From positions 62,001 to 126,000 of the forward strand of contig NZ_OBDY01000007.1 in NCBI RefSeq assembly GCF_900215205.1: a stretch of 64,000 bases of DNA, written 5' to 3'. The translations under genes were made by a program, and so were the position numbers. Within the stretch, counting starts at the first letter, position 1, and the number at the start of each line of letters is the position of its first letter. Under the pieces are notes generated by a model. It saw only the letters and a list, made by a program, of their open reading frames with translations. It made no database searches and was not told the origin of the DNA. This document shows positions 34,342-43,038 of this stretch, piece by piece. The stretch comes from Paractinoplanes atraurantiacus. GTDB taxonomy: Bacteria; Actinomycetota; Actinomycetes; Mycobacteriales; Micromonosporaceae.

Positions 34342-35523
34342 GTGATCAACGAGCGTCCGGCCCCGGTCGCGGGTGACCTCGGCGCGCTGCCGGCCGACGT
34401 CTTCGACCGGATAGCCGCCGGGTACGGCGACGCCGCGGCCGTCGGTGTGCTCGCCGAGGCCGAGCTGGCCGTCAACCGGGCCCTGGTCAGCGAGATCCTG
34501 GGCGAGACGGCGGCCGGCAGTGAGCTGCTGGCCGAGCTCGAGCGGGCCGCCCCGGCCGCCTTCGACGCCGTGCTGGGCCATCCCTTCGTGCGCTCCTGGG
34601 CCGTCGCCTGCCTCGAGGGCAAGGACGCCGAGCCCGACCGGGCGGCGGCGATCGCGGCGGCCGTGGCCATCCGGTCCGGCGCCCACGCCGACGTGCAGGT
34701 GCACGCCCACGACGGCCTGATCCACCTGCCGACGGTCGGTGTGTTCGCGGCGCCGGCCGAGCAGGTCCGGGTCACGGTGAGCCGGTCGTCGGTGGTGCTG
34801 CGCTGGCCGGGTGGCCGGGCCGAGCTGCCGTCCTCCGGTGGCAAGGAGATTCCGGGCTGGCACGCCTGCCGGTGGGTTTCCCTCGACGGTGTACGGGTTC
34901 TGCTCGACGACGCCGACCCGTACCGCGACCGCCTCGAGTTCGCCGAGGCGGCCTGGCTGGACGCCGACGGTGAACGGGACTGGGCGGCCCGGCTGGCCGC
35001 GATCTGGGAGCGGGTCGCGGCCGACGCCCCGGCCCAGCTCGACGGCCTGCGCGGCGGGCTGCGCGCGATCGTCCCGCTGGCCGCCGCTCCTGACGGCACC
35101 GCCCGCGGCGCGACCTCGCGGCACGCGTTCGGCGCGGTCGGTCTCTCGCCCGCCGCCGACCCGGCCGAAGCGGCGGTGCTGCTCGTGCGCGAGTTCCAGC
35201 TGACCAAGCTCGGCGCCGTCCTCGACCTGATCGACCTGGTGCCCGACGACGCCGTGGCCGAGCGGCTGCCGGTGGGCTGGCGCGACGACCCGCGCCCGGT
35301 CGAGGCGGTGCTGCGCGGCGCGTACGCCCACCTGGCGGTGGCCGACATCTGGCGGCACCGCAGCGAGGCCGTCGGTGACCCGGCCGGCCGTGGCCTCTAC
35401 CGCCGCTACCGCGACTGGACCACCGAGGCGATCGACGGCCTGCTCACCGGCGACCGGCTCACCGAGGCCGGCGCCCGCTTCGCCCAGCGCATGGCCGGCA
35501 CCGTGCGCGGGTGGTCCTATTGA
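34342..35523 (+). CDS. HExxH-type peptide-modification-like protein with substituted metal motif
   Basis: 393 residues, GTG start 9 nt after the peptide. The C-terminal third matches the HEXXH-motif peptide-modification family (2-oxoglutarate HExxH hydroxylases of FxSxx-type loci): LLVREFQLTKLGAVLDLIDL and WRDDPRPVEAVLRGAYAHLA-VADIWR. In the family the first stretch is HEfxH; here residues 283-287 read R-E-F-Q-L, so both metal-binding His are lost and only Glu284 remains. Probably catalytically dead or using another chemistry; may serve as a peptide-binding partner. Overlaps the TPR gene by 13 bases. Confidence 0.72.
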   Translation: MINERPAPVAGDLGALPADVFDRIAAGYGDAAAVGVLAEAELAVNRALVSEILGETAAGSELLAELERAAPAAFDAVLGHPFVRSWAVACLEGKDAEPDRAAAIAAAVAIRSGAHADVQVHAHDGLIHLPTVGVFAAPAEQVRVTVSRSSVVLRWPGGRAELPSSGGKEIPGWHACRWVSLDGVRVLLDDADPYRDRLEFAEAAWLDADGERDWAARLAAIWERVAADAPAQLDGLRGGLRAIVPLAAAPDGTARGATSRHAFGAVGLSPAADPAEAAVLLVREFQLTKLGAVLDLIDLVPDDAVAERLPVGWRDDPRPVEAVLRGAYAHLAVADIWRHRSEAVGDPAGRGLYRRYRDWTTEAIDGLLTGDRLTEAGARFAQRMAGTVRGWSY

Positions 35524-37877
35524 CGGCCGTGTTCCACGCGCCGATCCGCAACGTGCGGTTCACCGGCCGCGACGCCGCCCTGCTCGGCCTGCGCGAGAAG
35601 CTGCTGTCCGGCGACACCCCGGTCGTGCTGCAGGGCATGGGCGGGATCGGCAAGACCCAGATCGCGATGGAGTACGCCCACAGGTTCCGCACCGACTACG
35701 ACCTGGTCTGGTGGATCGACGCCGATCCGGCCGTCTTCGTCGACACCGCCCTGGCCGACCTGGCCCACGAGCTGGGCGTGCCGGCGGCCGACGGCATCGC
35801 CGGCCGGGCCCGCGCGGTGCTGGCCGCGCTGAGCCGGGGCGTGGCGCCGCGCTGGCTGATCGTCTTCGACAACGCGGAGAACATCGACGTCGTCAGCCGC
35901 TTCCTGCCCGGTCCCGGCGGGCACGTCATCGTCACGTCCCGCGATCCCGGCTGGGCCGATCTGGCGCGGGCCGTTCCGGTGGACGGCTTCGAGCGCGCGG
36001 AGAGCGTCGCCCACCTGCGCGAGCGGGTGCCCGCGATGAGCGAGGCGGACGCCGCCCGGCTGGCCGAGGCGCTCGGTGAACTGCCGATCGCGGTCGCCGC
36101 GGCCGGCGCCTGGCTGGCCGACACCGGCCAGACGGCCGGCGACTACCTCGGTCAGGTCGGCCAGTTCCACCTGGCGCGCGTCGAAGCGGTGTGGGAGCTG
36201 TCGCTGGCGCGGTTGCGGGAACGGTCGGCGGCGGCGTACCGGCTGCTGGAACTCTGCTCGATGATGACGTCGCACATCGCCCTGGACCTGATCTACAGCG
36301 ACGCCATGGCCGGGCAACTGGACCCGCCGGAATCCGTGCCGGCCCTGGTTCAGCAGATCAACCGGCTGGCTCTCTTGAAGATCGACGACGGTCAGATCTT
36401 CCTGCACCGGCTCCTGCAGCAGGTGGTGCGCGAGCGGATGAGCCCGCAGGAGCAGGAGACCGCCCGGCACCAGGTGCATCGCGTGCTGGCCGCGGCCCGC
36501 CCCGCCGGCGAGGTCGACGATCCGGCCACCTGGCCCGCGTTCGGCCACATCTGGCCCCATCTGGAGGTGACCGGGGCGGCCGAGTGCCGCGACGAGCCGG
36601 TCCGGCAACTGATCATCGATCGTCTGCGGTACGTGTGGCTCAGCGGCGGCTTCGACGACGGCCGGCGGATGGGTGAGGAGTTCGCCGCCCGCTGGGAGCG
36701 GCACCGCCAGGCCCGCCCGGGCGACGGCCCGCTGGAGCGGCAGCTGCTGCACCTGCGGTTCACGTTGGCCAACATCCTCAGCGACCAGGCCGCGTTCGCC
36801 GAGGCCCGCGCCCTCGACGAGGCCGTCCTGGCCCGGCAACGGGAACTGCTCGGCGAGCATCACCCGCACACGCTGATGACCGCGAACGGGCTCGGCCGCG
36901 ACCTGCGCGCGCTCGGCCTCTACGACGAGGCCCTGAAACGCGACCAGGGCACGTACGCCGCCTGGTCCGCGACCTTCGGCGACGACCACCCGCGGACCAT
37001 GTCGGCGCTGAACAACCTGGCCGTCTCCGAGCGCCTGGCCGGCCGGGCCCGCGAGGCGGCCGGCCACGAGCGGGCGGTGTACGAGCGGTGTTCGCTGGTG
37101 CTGGGCCCGCGACACGCGCTCACCCTGATCGCCGGCAACAACCTCGGCCGTGACCTGCGCGAGGCCGGCGAGTACGAGGCGTCGATCGCCCTGCTGACCG
37201 ATGTCCTCGGCCGGCACCGGGAGACGGGCACACCGCGCACGTACAGCACCATGGCCAATCTGGCCGTCTCCGAGCGCAGCGCCGGCCACGTGATCGAGGC
37301 CGCCGCCCACCTGGACGCCGCGTACGCTCACCTGGCCGAACTGCTCGGCCCGGGCAGTCCCGAGACCCTGGCCTGCCGGCTGAGCCGCGCGGTCGGCCTG
37401 CTGGAGCCGGGCGAGCTGGCCGAGGTCGAGGCCGCCTATCGCCGCAGCCTGGGCGACACCCACCCGTACACCATCACCTGCCGCAACAACCGCGCCGCGG
37501 CCGCCCGCGCCGACGGCGATCTCAGCACCGCGCGCCGGCTCGCCGAGCAGGCCGCGCAGGAGTTCGCCGTGCGCCTCGGCGAGGGACACCCCTCGACCCT
37601 GGCCGCCCGGACCAACGTGGCCATCCTCGAGGCCGAGACCGGTGCGGTCGGCGACGCCCGGGCCGTCATCGAACCGGTCGTGGCCGCCCTCGACGCGCTG
37701 CTCGGCCCCGAACACCCGGACGCGATCCGTGCCGCCGCCGACCTGGCCCTCATGGGCGGCGCCGACGGCGACGCCGAGATCCGGCTGACCGCGGCCCTGG
37801 GCGGCACCCACCCGGCCGTGCGCGCGTTCCGCGAGGGCCGGTATCTGCACCGGACCCTGGATCCGCACCCCTTCTAG
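35511..37877 (+). CDS. FxSxx-COOH-system-type NB-ARC/TPR protein
   Basis: 788 residues. N-terminal signature NVRFTGRDAALLGLREKL, Walker A GMGGIGKT (residues 42-49), DYDLVWWIDAD, Walker B RWLIVFDNAE and HVIVTSRDP give a STAND/NB-ARC ATPase. Residues ~430-770 are tetratricopeptide repeats of the kinesin-light-chain type (LGEHHPHTLMTANGLGRDLR, DDHPRTMSALNNLAVSERLA and four or more others). This is the layout of TPR proteins of FxSxx-COOH systems. Start could be GTG 35511, TTG 35520 (overlapping the upstream stop) or GTG 35529. Translationally coupled to the HExxH-like gene. Confidence 0.85.
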   Translation: MVLLTAVFHAPIRNVRFTGRDAALLGLREKLLSGDTPVVLQGMGGIGKTQIAMEYAHRFRTDYDLVWWIDADPAVFVDTALADLAHELGVPAADGIAGRARAVLAALSRGVAPRWLIVFDNAENIDVVSRFLPGPGGHVIVTSRDPGWADLARAVPVDGFERAESVAHLRERVPAMSEADAARLAEALGELPIAVAAAGAWLADTGQTAGDYLGQVGQFHLARVEAVWELSLARLRERSAAAYRLLELCSMMTSHIALDLIYSDAMAGQLDPPESVPALVQQINRLALLKIDDGQIFLHRLLQQVVRERMSPQEQETARHQVHRVLAAARPAGEVDDPATWPAFGHIWPHLEVTGAAECRDEPVRQLIIDRLRYVWLSGGFDDGRRMGEEFAARWERHRQARPGDGPLERQLLHLRFTLANILSDQAAFAEARALDEAVLARQRELLGEHHPHTLMTANGLGRDLRALGLYDEALKRDQGTYAAWSATFGDDHPRTMSALNNLAVSERLAGRAREAAGHERAVYERCSLVLGPRHALTLIAGNNLGRDLREAGEYEASIALLTDVLGRHRETGTPRTYSTMANLAVSERSAGHVIEAAAHLDAAYAHLAELLGPGSPETLACRLSRAVGLLEPGELAEVEAAYRRSLGDTHPYTITCRNNRAAAARADGDLSTARRLAEQAAQEFAVRLGEGHPSTLAARTNVAILEAETGAVGDARAVIEPVVAALDALLGPEHPDAIRAAADLALMGGADGDAEIRLTAALGGTHPAVRAFREGRYLHRTLDPHPF

Positions 37878-38545
37878 GGCTGGTAGCGGTATCCCATGCC
37901 CGGCTCGGTGATCAGGTGGCGGGGGCGGGTCGGGTCGTCCTCGAGCTTGCGGCGCAGCCGGGCCATGTACTGGCGCAGATAGTTGGTCTCGGTGCCGTAC
38001 TGCGGGCCCCACACGTCGTGCAGCAGGCTGCGCTGGGTGATCAGCTTGCCCGGGTTGCGCAGCAGCCTCTCCAGGAGCTGCCACTCGGTCGGGGTGAGCC
38101 GCTGCTCCGGGGTGATCGTGTGGTCGGCCAGATCGATCGTGTACCGGCCCAGGGTGACGGTGGCCGGGCCGCTGCCCTCGGCCGTGTGCGCGCGGCGGGT
38201 CACGGCCCGGATGCGGGCCAGCAGCTCGTCCACGCTGAACGGCTTGGTCACGTAGTCGTCGGCGCCGGCGTCGAGGGCGGCCACCTTGTCGGTGCCCTCG
38301 GCCCGGCCGGACAGCACGATGATCGGCACCGTCGTCCAGCCGCGCAGGCCGCGGATCACCTCGGCCCCGTCCATGTCGGGCAGGCCCAGGTCGAGCACGA
38401 CCAGGTCGGGCGGGTGGGCGGCGGCCGCCTTGAGCGCGCCGGCGCCGTCGGGGGCGACGTCGACGTCGTACTGCCGCGCCCTGAGGTTGATCCGCAGGGC
38501 CCGCACGATCTGCGGATCGTCGTCGACCACCAGGATGCGCGTCAT
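37874..38545 (-). CDS. kdpE: KdpE-type response regulator
   Basis: 223 residues. Receiver domain with VVDDDPQ, phospho-acceptor in VVLDLGLPDMDG, LSGRAE and KPFS; OmpR/PhoB winged helix at ~125-223 (TPTEWQLLERLLRNPGKLIT, GTETNYLRQYMARLRRKLED). The LRQYMARLRRKLE pattern is typical of KdpE. ATG overlaps the sensor kinase stop (ATGA). Normally controls K+ uptake genes kdpFABC, which are absent here. Confidence 0.9.
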   Translation of the reverse strand: MTRILVVDDDPQIVRALRINLRARQYDVDVAPDGAGALKAAAAHPPDLVVLDLGLPDMDGAEVIRGLRGWTTVPIIVLSGRAEGTDKVAALDAGADDYVTKPFSVDELLARIRAVTRRAHTAEGSGPATVTLGRYTIDLADHTITPEQRLTPTEWQLLERLLRNPGKLITQRSLLHDVWGPQYGTETNYLRQYMARLRRKLEDDPTRPRHLITEPGMGYRYQP

Positions 38546-39876
38546 GACGGGCTCATCGGCAGGGTGAGGACCATGGTGAGGCCGCCTCCGGGTGTGTCCT
38601 CGGGGGTCAGGGTGCCGCCCATCGCCTCGGTCAGGCCGCGGGACAGGGCCAGGCCGAGACCGACACCGGTGTGGTTGTCGCGGTCGCCGAGCCGCTGGAA
38701 GGGCAGGAAGACGCGGTCGCGGTCGGCAGCCGGGATGCCCGGGCCGTGGTCGATGACGCGCAGCTCGACCCGCCCGTCCGCGACCTGCCCGGTGATCGTG
38801 GGTGGGCGGCCGGCCGGCGAGTAGCGCAGGGCGTTGCCGGCCACGTTGACCAGCACCCGGTCGAGCAGGCCGGGGTCGGCGCGCACCGCCGGCAGATCGT
38901 CCGGCAGTTGTACGGCGACGCGCCGCCCGGCCGGGCCGAGCTCGTCCAGCGCGCGTGGCACCACGTCCTCGAGGCCGACGTCGGCCGGAACCATGCCGAG
39001 CGTCCCGGCCTGCAGACGGCTCATGTCGAGCAGGTTCGACACGAGCGCGGCGAGCCGGTCGAGGGACTCGTCCGCGGTGACCAGCAGCTCGTGCCGGTCG
39101 GCGGCGTCGAACTCGACCTCCTCGCTGAGCAGCCCCGCCACCGACGCCTTGGCCGAGGCCAGCGGCGTGCGCAGGTCGTGGCCGACCGCGGCCAGCAGGG
39201 CGGTGCGGACCCGGTCGCCCTCGGCCGCGATCGCCAGGCGCTGCTGGCGCAGGGCGACCGCGGCCTGGGCGGCGAAGGCCCGCACGACCTGCCGTTCGCC
39301 CGGCTCGGGAACCCGCCCGCGCAGCACCAGCGTCAGCGAGCCGTCGACCGGGATGGCGATGTCGCCGTCGGTGACCGGCCCGCCGGCGCTCGCCACCGGC
39401 GTGCCGCCTTCGAGCAGGGTCGCCGATTCCAGGCCGAACTGCTCCTTCAGCTGATCGAGAAGCCCCTGCAGCGGGTCGGCGCCGGTCAGCACGCCGCCGG
39501 CCACCGCGGCCAGGGTGCGCGCCTCGGCCGCGGCCCGGTCGGCCTGCCGGGTGCGCCGAGCGGCCAGGTCGACCACCCACGACACGCTGGAGGCGACCCC
39601 GGCGAACACCAGCAGCGCCAGCAGCCCCTCGGGGGAGTTGACGTGCAGCGAGTGCAGCGGGGCCGTGAAGTAGAAGTTGAGCAGCAGGAAGCCGGTCAGC
39701 GCGGCCAGCAACGCCGGCCACAGCCCGCCGAGCAGGGCCACGGCCACCACGGCGCCGACCAGGATCAGCACCACGTCCGGCAGGGCGAGGTCCGTTCCGT
39801 ACGCGATCAGGGTGATCAATGGCACCCCGGCCACCGCGGCGGCGAACCCCCCGATCAGCCGGCGCCGCGACAGCAT
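38542..39876 (-). CDS. Truncated KdpD: membrane/GAF/histidine-kinase part only
   Basis: 444 residues. Begins directly with the DUF4118 four-helix membrane unit of KdpD (FLLLNFYFTAPLHSLHVNSP is diagnostic), then GAF-like domain (~190-300), HisKA (GHDLRTPLASAKASVAGLL, phospho-His) and HATPase (NVAGNALRYSP, DHGPGIP, GVGLGLAL). Full KdpD has ~390 more N-terminal residues (KdpD ATP-binding plus Usp domains), missing here. The ATG overlaps the stop of the helicase gene (TGATG), so this short form is the designed product, not a sequencing truncation. Confidence 0.88.
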   Translation of the reverse strand: MLSRRRLIGGFAAAVAGVPLITLIAYGTDLALPDVVLILVGAVVAVALLGGLWPALLAALTGFLLLNFYFTAPLHSLHVNSPEGLLALLVFAGVASSVSWVVDLAARRTRQADRAAAEARTLAAVAGGVLTGADPLQGLLDQLKEQFGLESATLLEGGTPVASAGGPVTDGDIAIPVDGSLTLVLRGRVPEPGERQVVRAFAAQAAVALRQQRLAIAAEGDRVRTALLAAVGHDLRTPLASAKASVAGLLSEEVEFDAADRHELLVTADESLDRLAALVSNLLDMSRLQAGTLGMVPADVGLEDVVPRALDELGPAGRRVAVQLPDDLPAVRADPGLLDRVLVNVAGNALRYSPAGRPPTITGQVADGRVELRVIDHGPGIPAADRDRVFLPFQRLGDRDNHTGVGLGLALSRGLTEAMGGTLTPEDTPGGGLTMVLTLPMSPS

Positions 39877-42362
39877 CAATGCGGGCCGACGGCCGTGATC
39901 ACGATCGCCGCCGCGCCGGTCTCGTCCGAGGCGGCCAGGTCGATCGTGGCGTCGATGCCCCAGTCGTGATCGCCCTCGGGGTCCTCGAACACCTGCCGAA
40001 CGTTCCAGGCGGTGGAGGTCTGCTCGATGTGCAGGAACGCCGGGCCGCGGGCGGCCGGCCCGGTGCCGATCTCGTCGTACTCGTCGAAGTAGTCCTCGAT
40101 GGCGTCCTGCCAGCGCTGCGCGGTCCAGCCGTGCTCGCCGTCCATCTCGCCCAGCATGTCCCAGCGGCGCAGGGCGGCCAGCTCGACCCGGCGGAACATG
40201 GCGTTGCGCACCAGCACCCGGAACGCGCGGGTGTTGCGCGTGACCGCGGGCGGCTTGTCGTCGAGGCGTACCTCTTCGATGTCGAAGTTGGGGTTCCGAA
40301 GCCTCTCCCACTCGTCGAGCAGGCTGGAGTCGACCTGCCGGACCAGCTCGCCCAGCCACTCGATCAGGTCGGTGAGCTCCTCGGTGCGCCGGTCCTCGGG
40401 CACCGTCTGGCGCAGCGCCCGGAACGCGTCGGCCAGGTAGCGCAGCACGATCCCCTCGGAGCGCGACAGGCCGTAGAACGACACGTACTCGGTGAAGGTC
40501 ATCGCCCGCTCGTACATGTCACGCACGACGCTCTTGGGCTTGAGCTCGTAGTCGGCCACCCACGGATGCCCGCGGCGGTACGTCTCGTACGCGGCCTCCA
40601 GCAGCTCCAGCAGCGGCCGCGGATGGGTGACGTCCTCGAGCAGGGTCATCCGTTCCTCGTACTCGATGCCCTCGGACTTCATGGCGTTGACGGCCTCGCC
40701 GCGGGCCTTCTGCCGCTGCGCGGACAGCACCTGCCGCGGGTCTTCGAGGGTCGACTCGATCACCGAGACGACGTCGAGCGCGTACGACGGGTCCTCCGGG
40801 TCGAGCAGCTCCAGGCTGGCCAGCGCGAACGGCGACAGGGCCTGGTTGAGCGCGAAGTCCAGTTGAAGATCTTCGGTCAGCCGGTACGTCCCCTCGGGCG
40901 TCCGCTCGATGACCCCGCCGGCCAGCAGCGCCCGGGCGATCGCGATGGCCCGCCGGATGTGCCTGCGCTGGGCGGCCGGCTCCTCGTGGTTCTCGGTCAG
41001 CAGATGCCGCATGGCCACGAACGGGTCGCCGCCGCGCGAGATCACGTTGAGCAGCATCGCGTGCGACACCTGGAACGAGCTGTTCAGCGGCTCCGGCTCG
41101 GCCGCGACCAGCCGGTCGAAGGTGGGCTGACCCCAGCCGATGGTGCCCTCCGGCGGCTTCTTGCGCACGACCTTGCGGCGCTTCTTCGGGTCGTCGCCCG
41201 CCTTGGCCAGGGCCCGCTCGTTGTCGATGACATGCTCGGGGGCCTGCACGATGACCGTGCCCAGGGTGTCGAACCCGGCCCGGCCCGCCCGCCCGGCGAT
41301 CTGGTGGAACTCGCGGGCCTTGAGCAGCCGGGTCTTGACCCCGTCGTACTTCGACAGGCCGGTGAACAGCACCGTGCGGATCGGCACGTTGATGCCGACG
41401 CCGAGCGTGTCCGTCCCGCAGATCACCTTGAGCAGCCCGGCCTGGGCCAGGGTCTCCACCAGGCGCCGGTATTTCGGCAGCATGCCGGCGTGGTGCACGC
41501 CGATGCCGTGCCGGACCAGCCGGGACAGCGTGCGGCCGAAGCCCGCGGCGAAGCGGAAGTTCCCGATCGCCGCGGCGATCTTGTCCTTCTCCTCGCGGGT
41601 CGCCATGTTGATGCTCATCAGCGACTGCGCCCGCTCCAGGGCGGCGGCCTGGGTGAAGTGCACGATGTAGACCGGCGCCTGCTTGGTCTGCAGGAGCTCC
41701 TCGATCGTCTCGTGCAGCGGCGTCATCGCGTACGAGAAAAGCAGCGGAACCGGACGCTCGACGCTGGAGACCACCGCGGTCGGCCGCCCGGTGCGCTGGC
41801 TGAGGTCGTCGACGAAGCGGGTGGTGTCGCCCAGCGTGGCCGACATGAGGATGAACTGCGCCTGCGGCAGCTCGATCAGCGGCACCTGCCAGGCCCAGCC
41901 CCGGTCGGGCTCGCTGTAGAAGTGGAACTCGTCCATGACGACCTGGCCGACGTCGGCGTCCGCGCCCTCGCGCAGGGCCAGGTTGGCCAGCACCTCGGCC
42001 GTGCAGCAGATGATCGGGGCGTCGGCGTTCACGCTGGCGTCGCCGGTGAGCATGCCGACGTTGTGCGCCCCGAAGATCGCGCACAGGGCGAAGAACTTCT
42101 CGCTGACCAGGGCCTTGATCGGCGCGGTGTAGAAGGTGGTGCGCCCGTCGGCGAGCGCCACGAAGTGCGCGCCGGTGGCGACGAGGCTCTTACCGGAGCC
42201 GGTGGGGGTGTTCAGGATGACGTTCGCCCCCGTGGCGACCTCGATGAGCGCCTCTTCCTGGTGGGTGTAGAGGGCCAGGCCCTGCTCGGTCGCCCACTTC
42301 TGGAAAGCGTCGAAGACGGCGTCGGGCTCGTTGGTGCCGGGAAGGCGATCGGTCAGCGTCAT
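39876..42362 (-). CDS. Ski2-like DEAD/DEAH RNA helicase with DUF3516
   Basis: 828 residues. Helicase motifs: TPTGSGKS, TAPIKALVSEKF, VMDEFHFY, LMSATLGD, VHHAGMLPKYR, GINVPIRTV and QIAGRAGRAGFDT. The C-terminal ~330 residues match DUF3516, found in actinobacterial Ski2-like helicases. Likely unwinds structured RNA. First gene of a coupled operon with the KdpD fragment and KdpE. A consensus TATGAT lies 9 nt upstream of the ATG. Confidence 0.9.
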   Translation of the reverse strand: MTLTDRLPGTNEPDAVFDAFQKWATEQGLALYTHQEEALIEVATGANVILNTPTGSGKSLVATGAHFVALADGRTTFYTAPIKALVSEKFFALCAIFGAHNVGMLTGDASVNADAPIICCTAEVLANLALREGADADVGQVVMDEFHFYSEPDRGWAWQVPLIELPQAQFILMSATLGDTTRFVDDLSQRTGRPTAVVSSVERPVPLLFSYAMTPLHETIEELLQTKQAPVYIVHFTQAAALERAQSLMSINMATREEKDKIAAAIGNFRFAAGFGRTLSRLVRHGIGVHHAGMLPKYRRLVETLAQAGLLKVICGTDTLGVGINVPIRTVLFTGLSKYDGVKTRLLKAREFHQIAGRAGRAGFDTLGTVIVQAPEHVIDNERALAKAGDDPKKRRKVVRKKPPEGTIGWGQPTFDRLVAAEPEPLNSSFQVSHAMLLNVISRGGDPFVAMRHLLTENHEEPAAQRRHIRRAIAIARALLAGGVIERTPEGTYRLTEDLQLDFALNQALSPFALASLELLDPEDPSYALDVVSVIESTLEDPRQVLSAQRQKARGEAVNAMKSEGIEYEERMTLLEDVTHPRPLLELLEAAYETYRRGHPWVADYELKPKSVVRDMYERAMTFTEYVSFYGLSRSEGIVLRYLADAFRALRQTVPEDRRTEELTDLIEWLGELVRQVDSSLLDEWERLRNPNFDIEEVRLDDKPPAVTRNTRAFRVLVRNAMFRRVELAALRRWDMLGEMDGEHGWTAQRWQDAIEDYFDEYDEIGTGPAARGPAFLHIEQTSTAWNVRQVFEDPEGDHDWGIDATIDLAASDETGAAAIVITAVGPH

Positions 42363-42371
42363 GATCTGGCA

Positions 42372-42377
42372 ATCATA
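42372..42377 (-). promoter_or_regulatory. Consensus -10 TATGAT for the helicase-kdp operon
   Basis: Minus-strand TATGAT, 9 nt before the ATG, in an AT-richer patch. Confidence 0.5.
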
Positions 42378-42381
42378 TTTG

Positions 42382-43026
42382 CTACCTGCGCGGCCACTCC
42401 GCGAGGCGCTGCCGCAACGCTGTGATTTCCGCCGGGCCCAGCCCGTAGAGTGCGAACCTCGCGTCGTCCAGCCGATCGAGATAGCGCCCGGCGTCCGCGA
42501 TGTCGTCCGGGTCGAGCGCCGGATCAGCGTTGCGTGCCAGCTCCATGATCTCGGGCAGGGAATAGCGCTCCAGGGCGGCCGCCACGTCGATGTAGTCCCT
42601 GACTTCACGCCGGTTGACCAGGGCGGCCACCTTCGTCGCCACAAGATCGTCCAGGTGCATGACCGGGCCGAGCTCCATGACGACCGGGGTTTTCTGACGA
42701 TCCAGTCGGCACAAAGTCAGGCGGAGCGCCTTGTGTTCGTCTGCGACCAGAAATTCCTGGATATCGGCGGACATGCCCTCGAAGAGCTCGTCGCCTTCCT
42801 CGGCCACCACGCGGAGGCCGGCTTTCCGGAGCGCCGCGGTCACCTCGCCCGCCGCGGCGGCCACGCCGCCGGGCGCGTCGGTGAACAGGTCGACATCCTC
42901 GGTGGGGCGGGCCACCAGGCCGTTGACCAGCCAGGCGACACCGCCCCCGAGAACGAAACCGTGCTTGGTGGCGACCGCGAGCGCTATCCGCGCGACGTCA
43001 CGGTAGAAGTCGTCGACGCTCGCCAC
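42382..43026 (-). CDS. AbiEii-like nucleotidyltransferase, orphan
   Basis: 214 residues, GTG start. Pol-beta-type active site: GFVLGGGVAWLVNGL followed by ARPTEDVDLFTD (Asp-x-Asp) and a later VVMELG/HLDDLVATKVAALVNR segment with KVAAL and RDYIDVAA, the AbiEii/AbiGii toxin pattern. AbiEii toxins transfer nucleotides to tRNA acceptor ends and are normally paired with an AbiEi antitoxin; none is adjacent. May be a solitary or domesticated nucleotidyltransferase. Starts 9 nt after the cutinase stop. Confidence 0.75.
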   Translation of the reverse strand: MASVDDFYRDVARIALAVATKHGFVLGGGVAWLVNGLVARPTEDVDLFTDAPGGVAAAAGEVTAALRKAGLRVVAEEGDELFEGMSADIQEFLVADEHKALRLTLCRLDRQKTPVVMELGPVMHLDDLVATKVAALVNRREVRDYIDVAAALERYSLPEIMELARNADPALDPDDIADAGRYLDRLDDARFALYGLGPAEITALRQRLAEWPRR

Positions 43027-43032
43027 CGGGGT

Positions 43033-43038
43033 AGATTA
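43033..43038 (-). promoter_or_regulatory. -10-like TAATCT overlapping the cutinase stop codon
   Basis: TAATCT on the minus strand: its TAA is the cutinase stop. 6 nt before the GTG of the nucleotidyltransferase gene. Confidence 0.45.

Noticed and set aside
35517..38084. 855-codon open frame antisense to the TPR gene
   Set aside because: Shadow of GC-rich codon use; the sense strand has clear NB-ARC and TPR motifs, the antisense product is low-complexity with none.
39819..42425. 868-codon + strand frame antisense to the helicase
   Set aside because: No motifs and abnormal composition; the minus-strand helicase has all its motifs.
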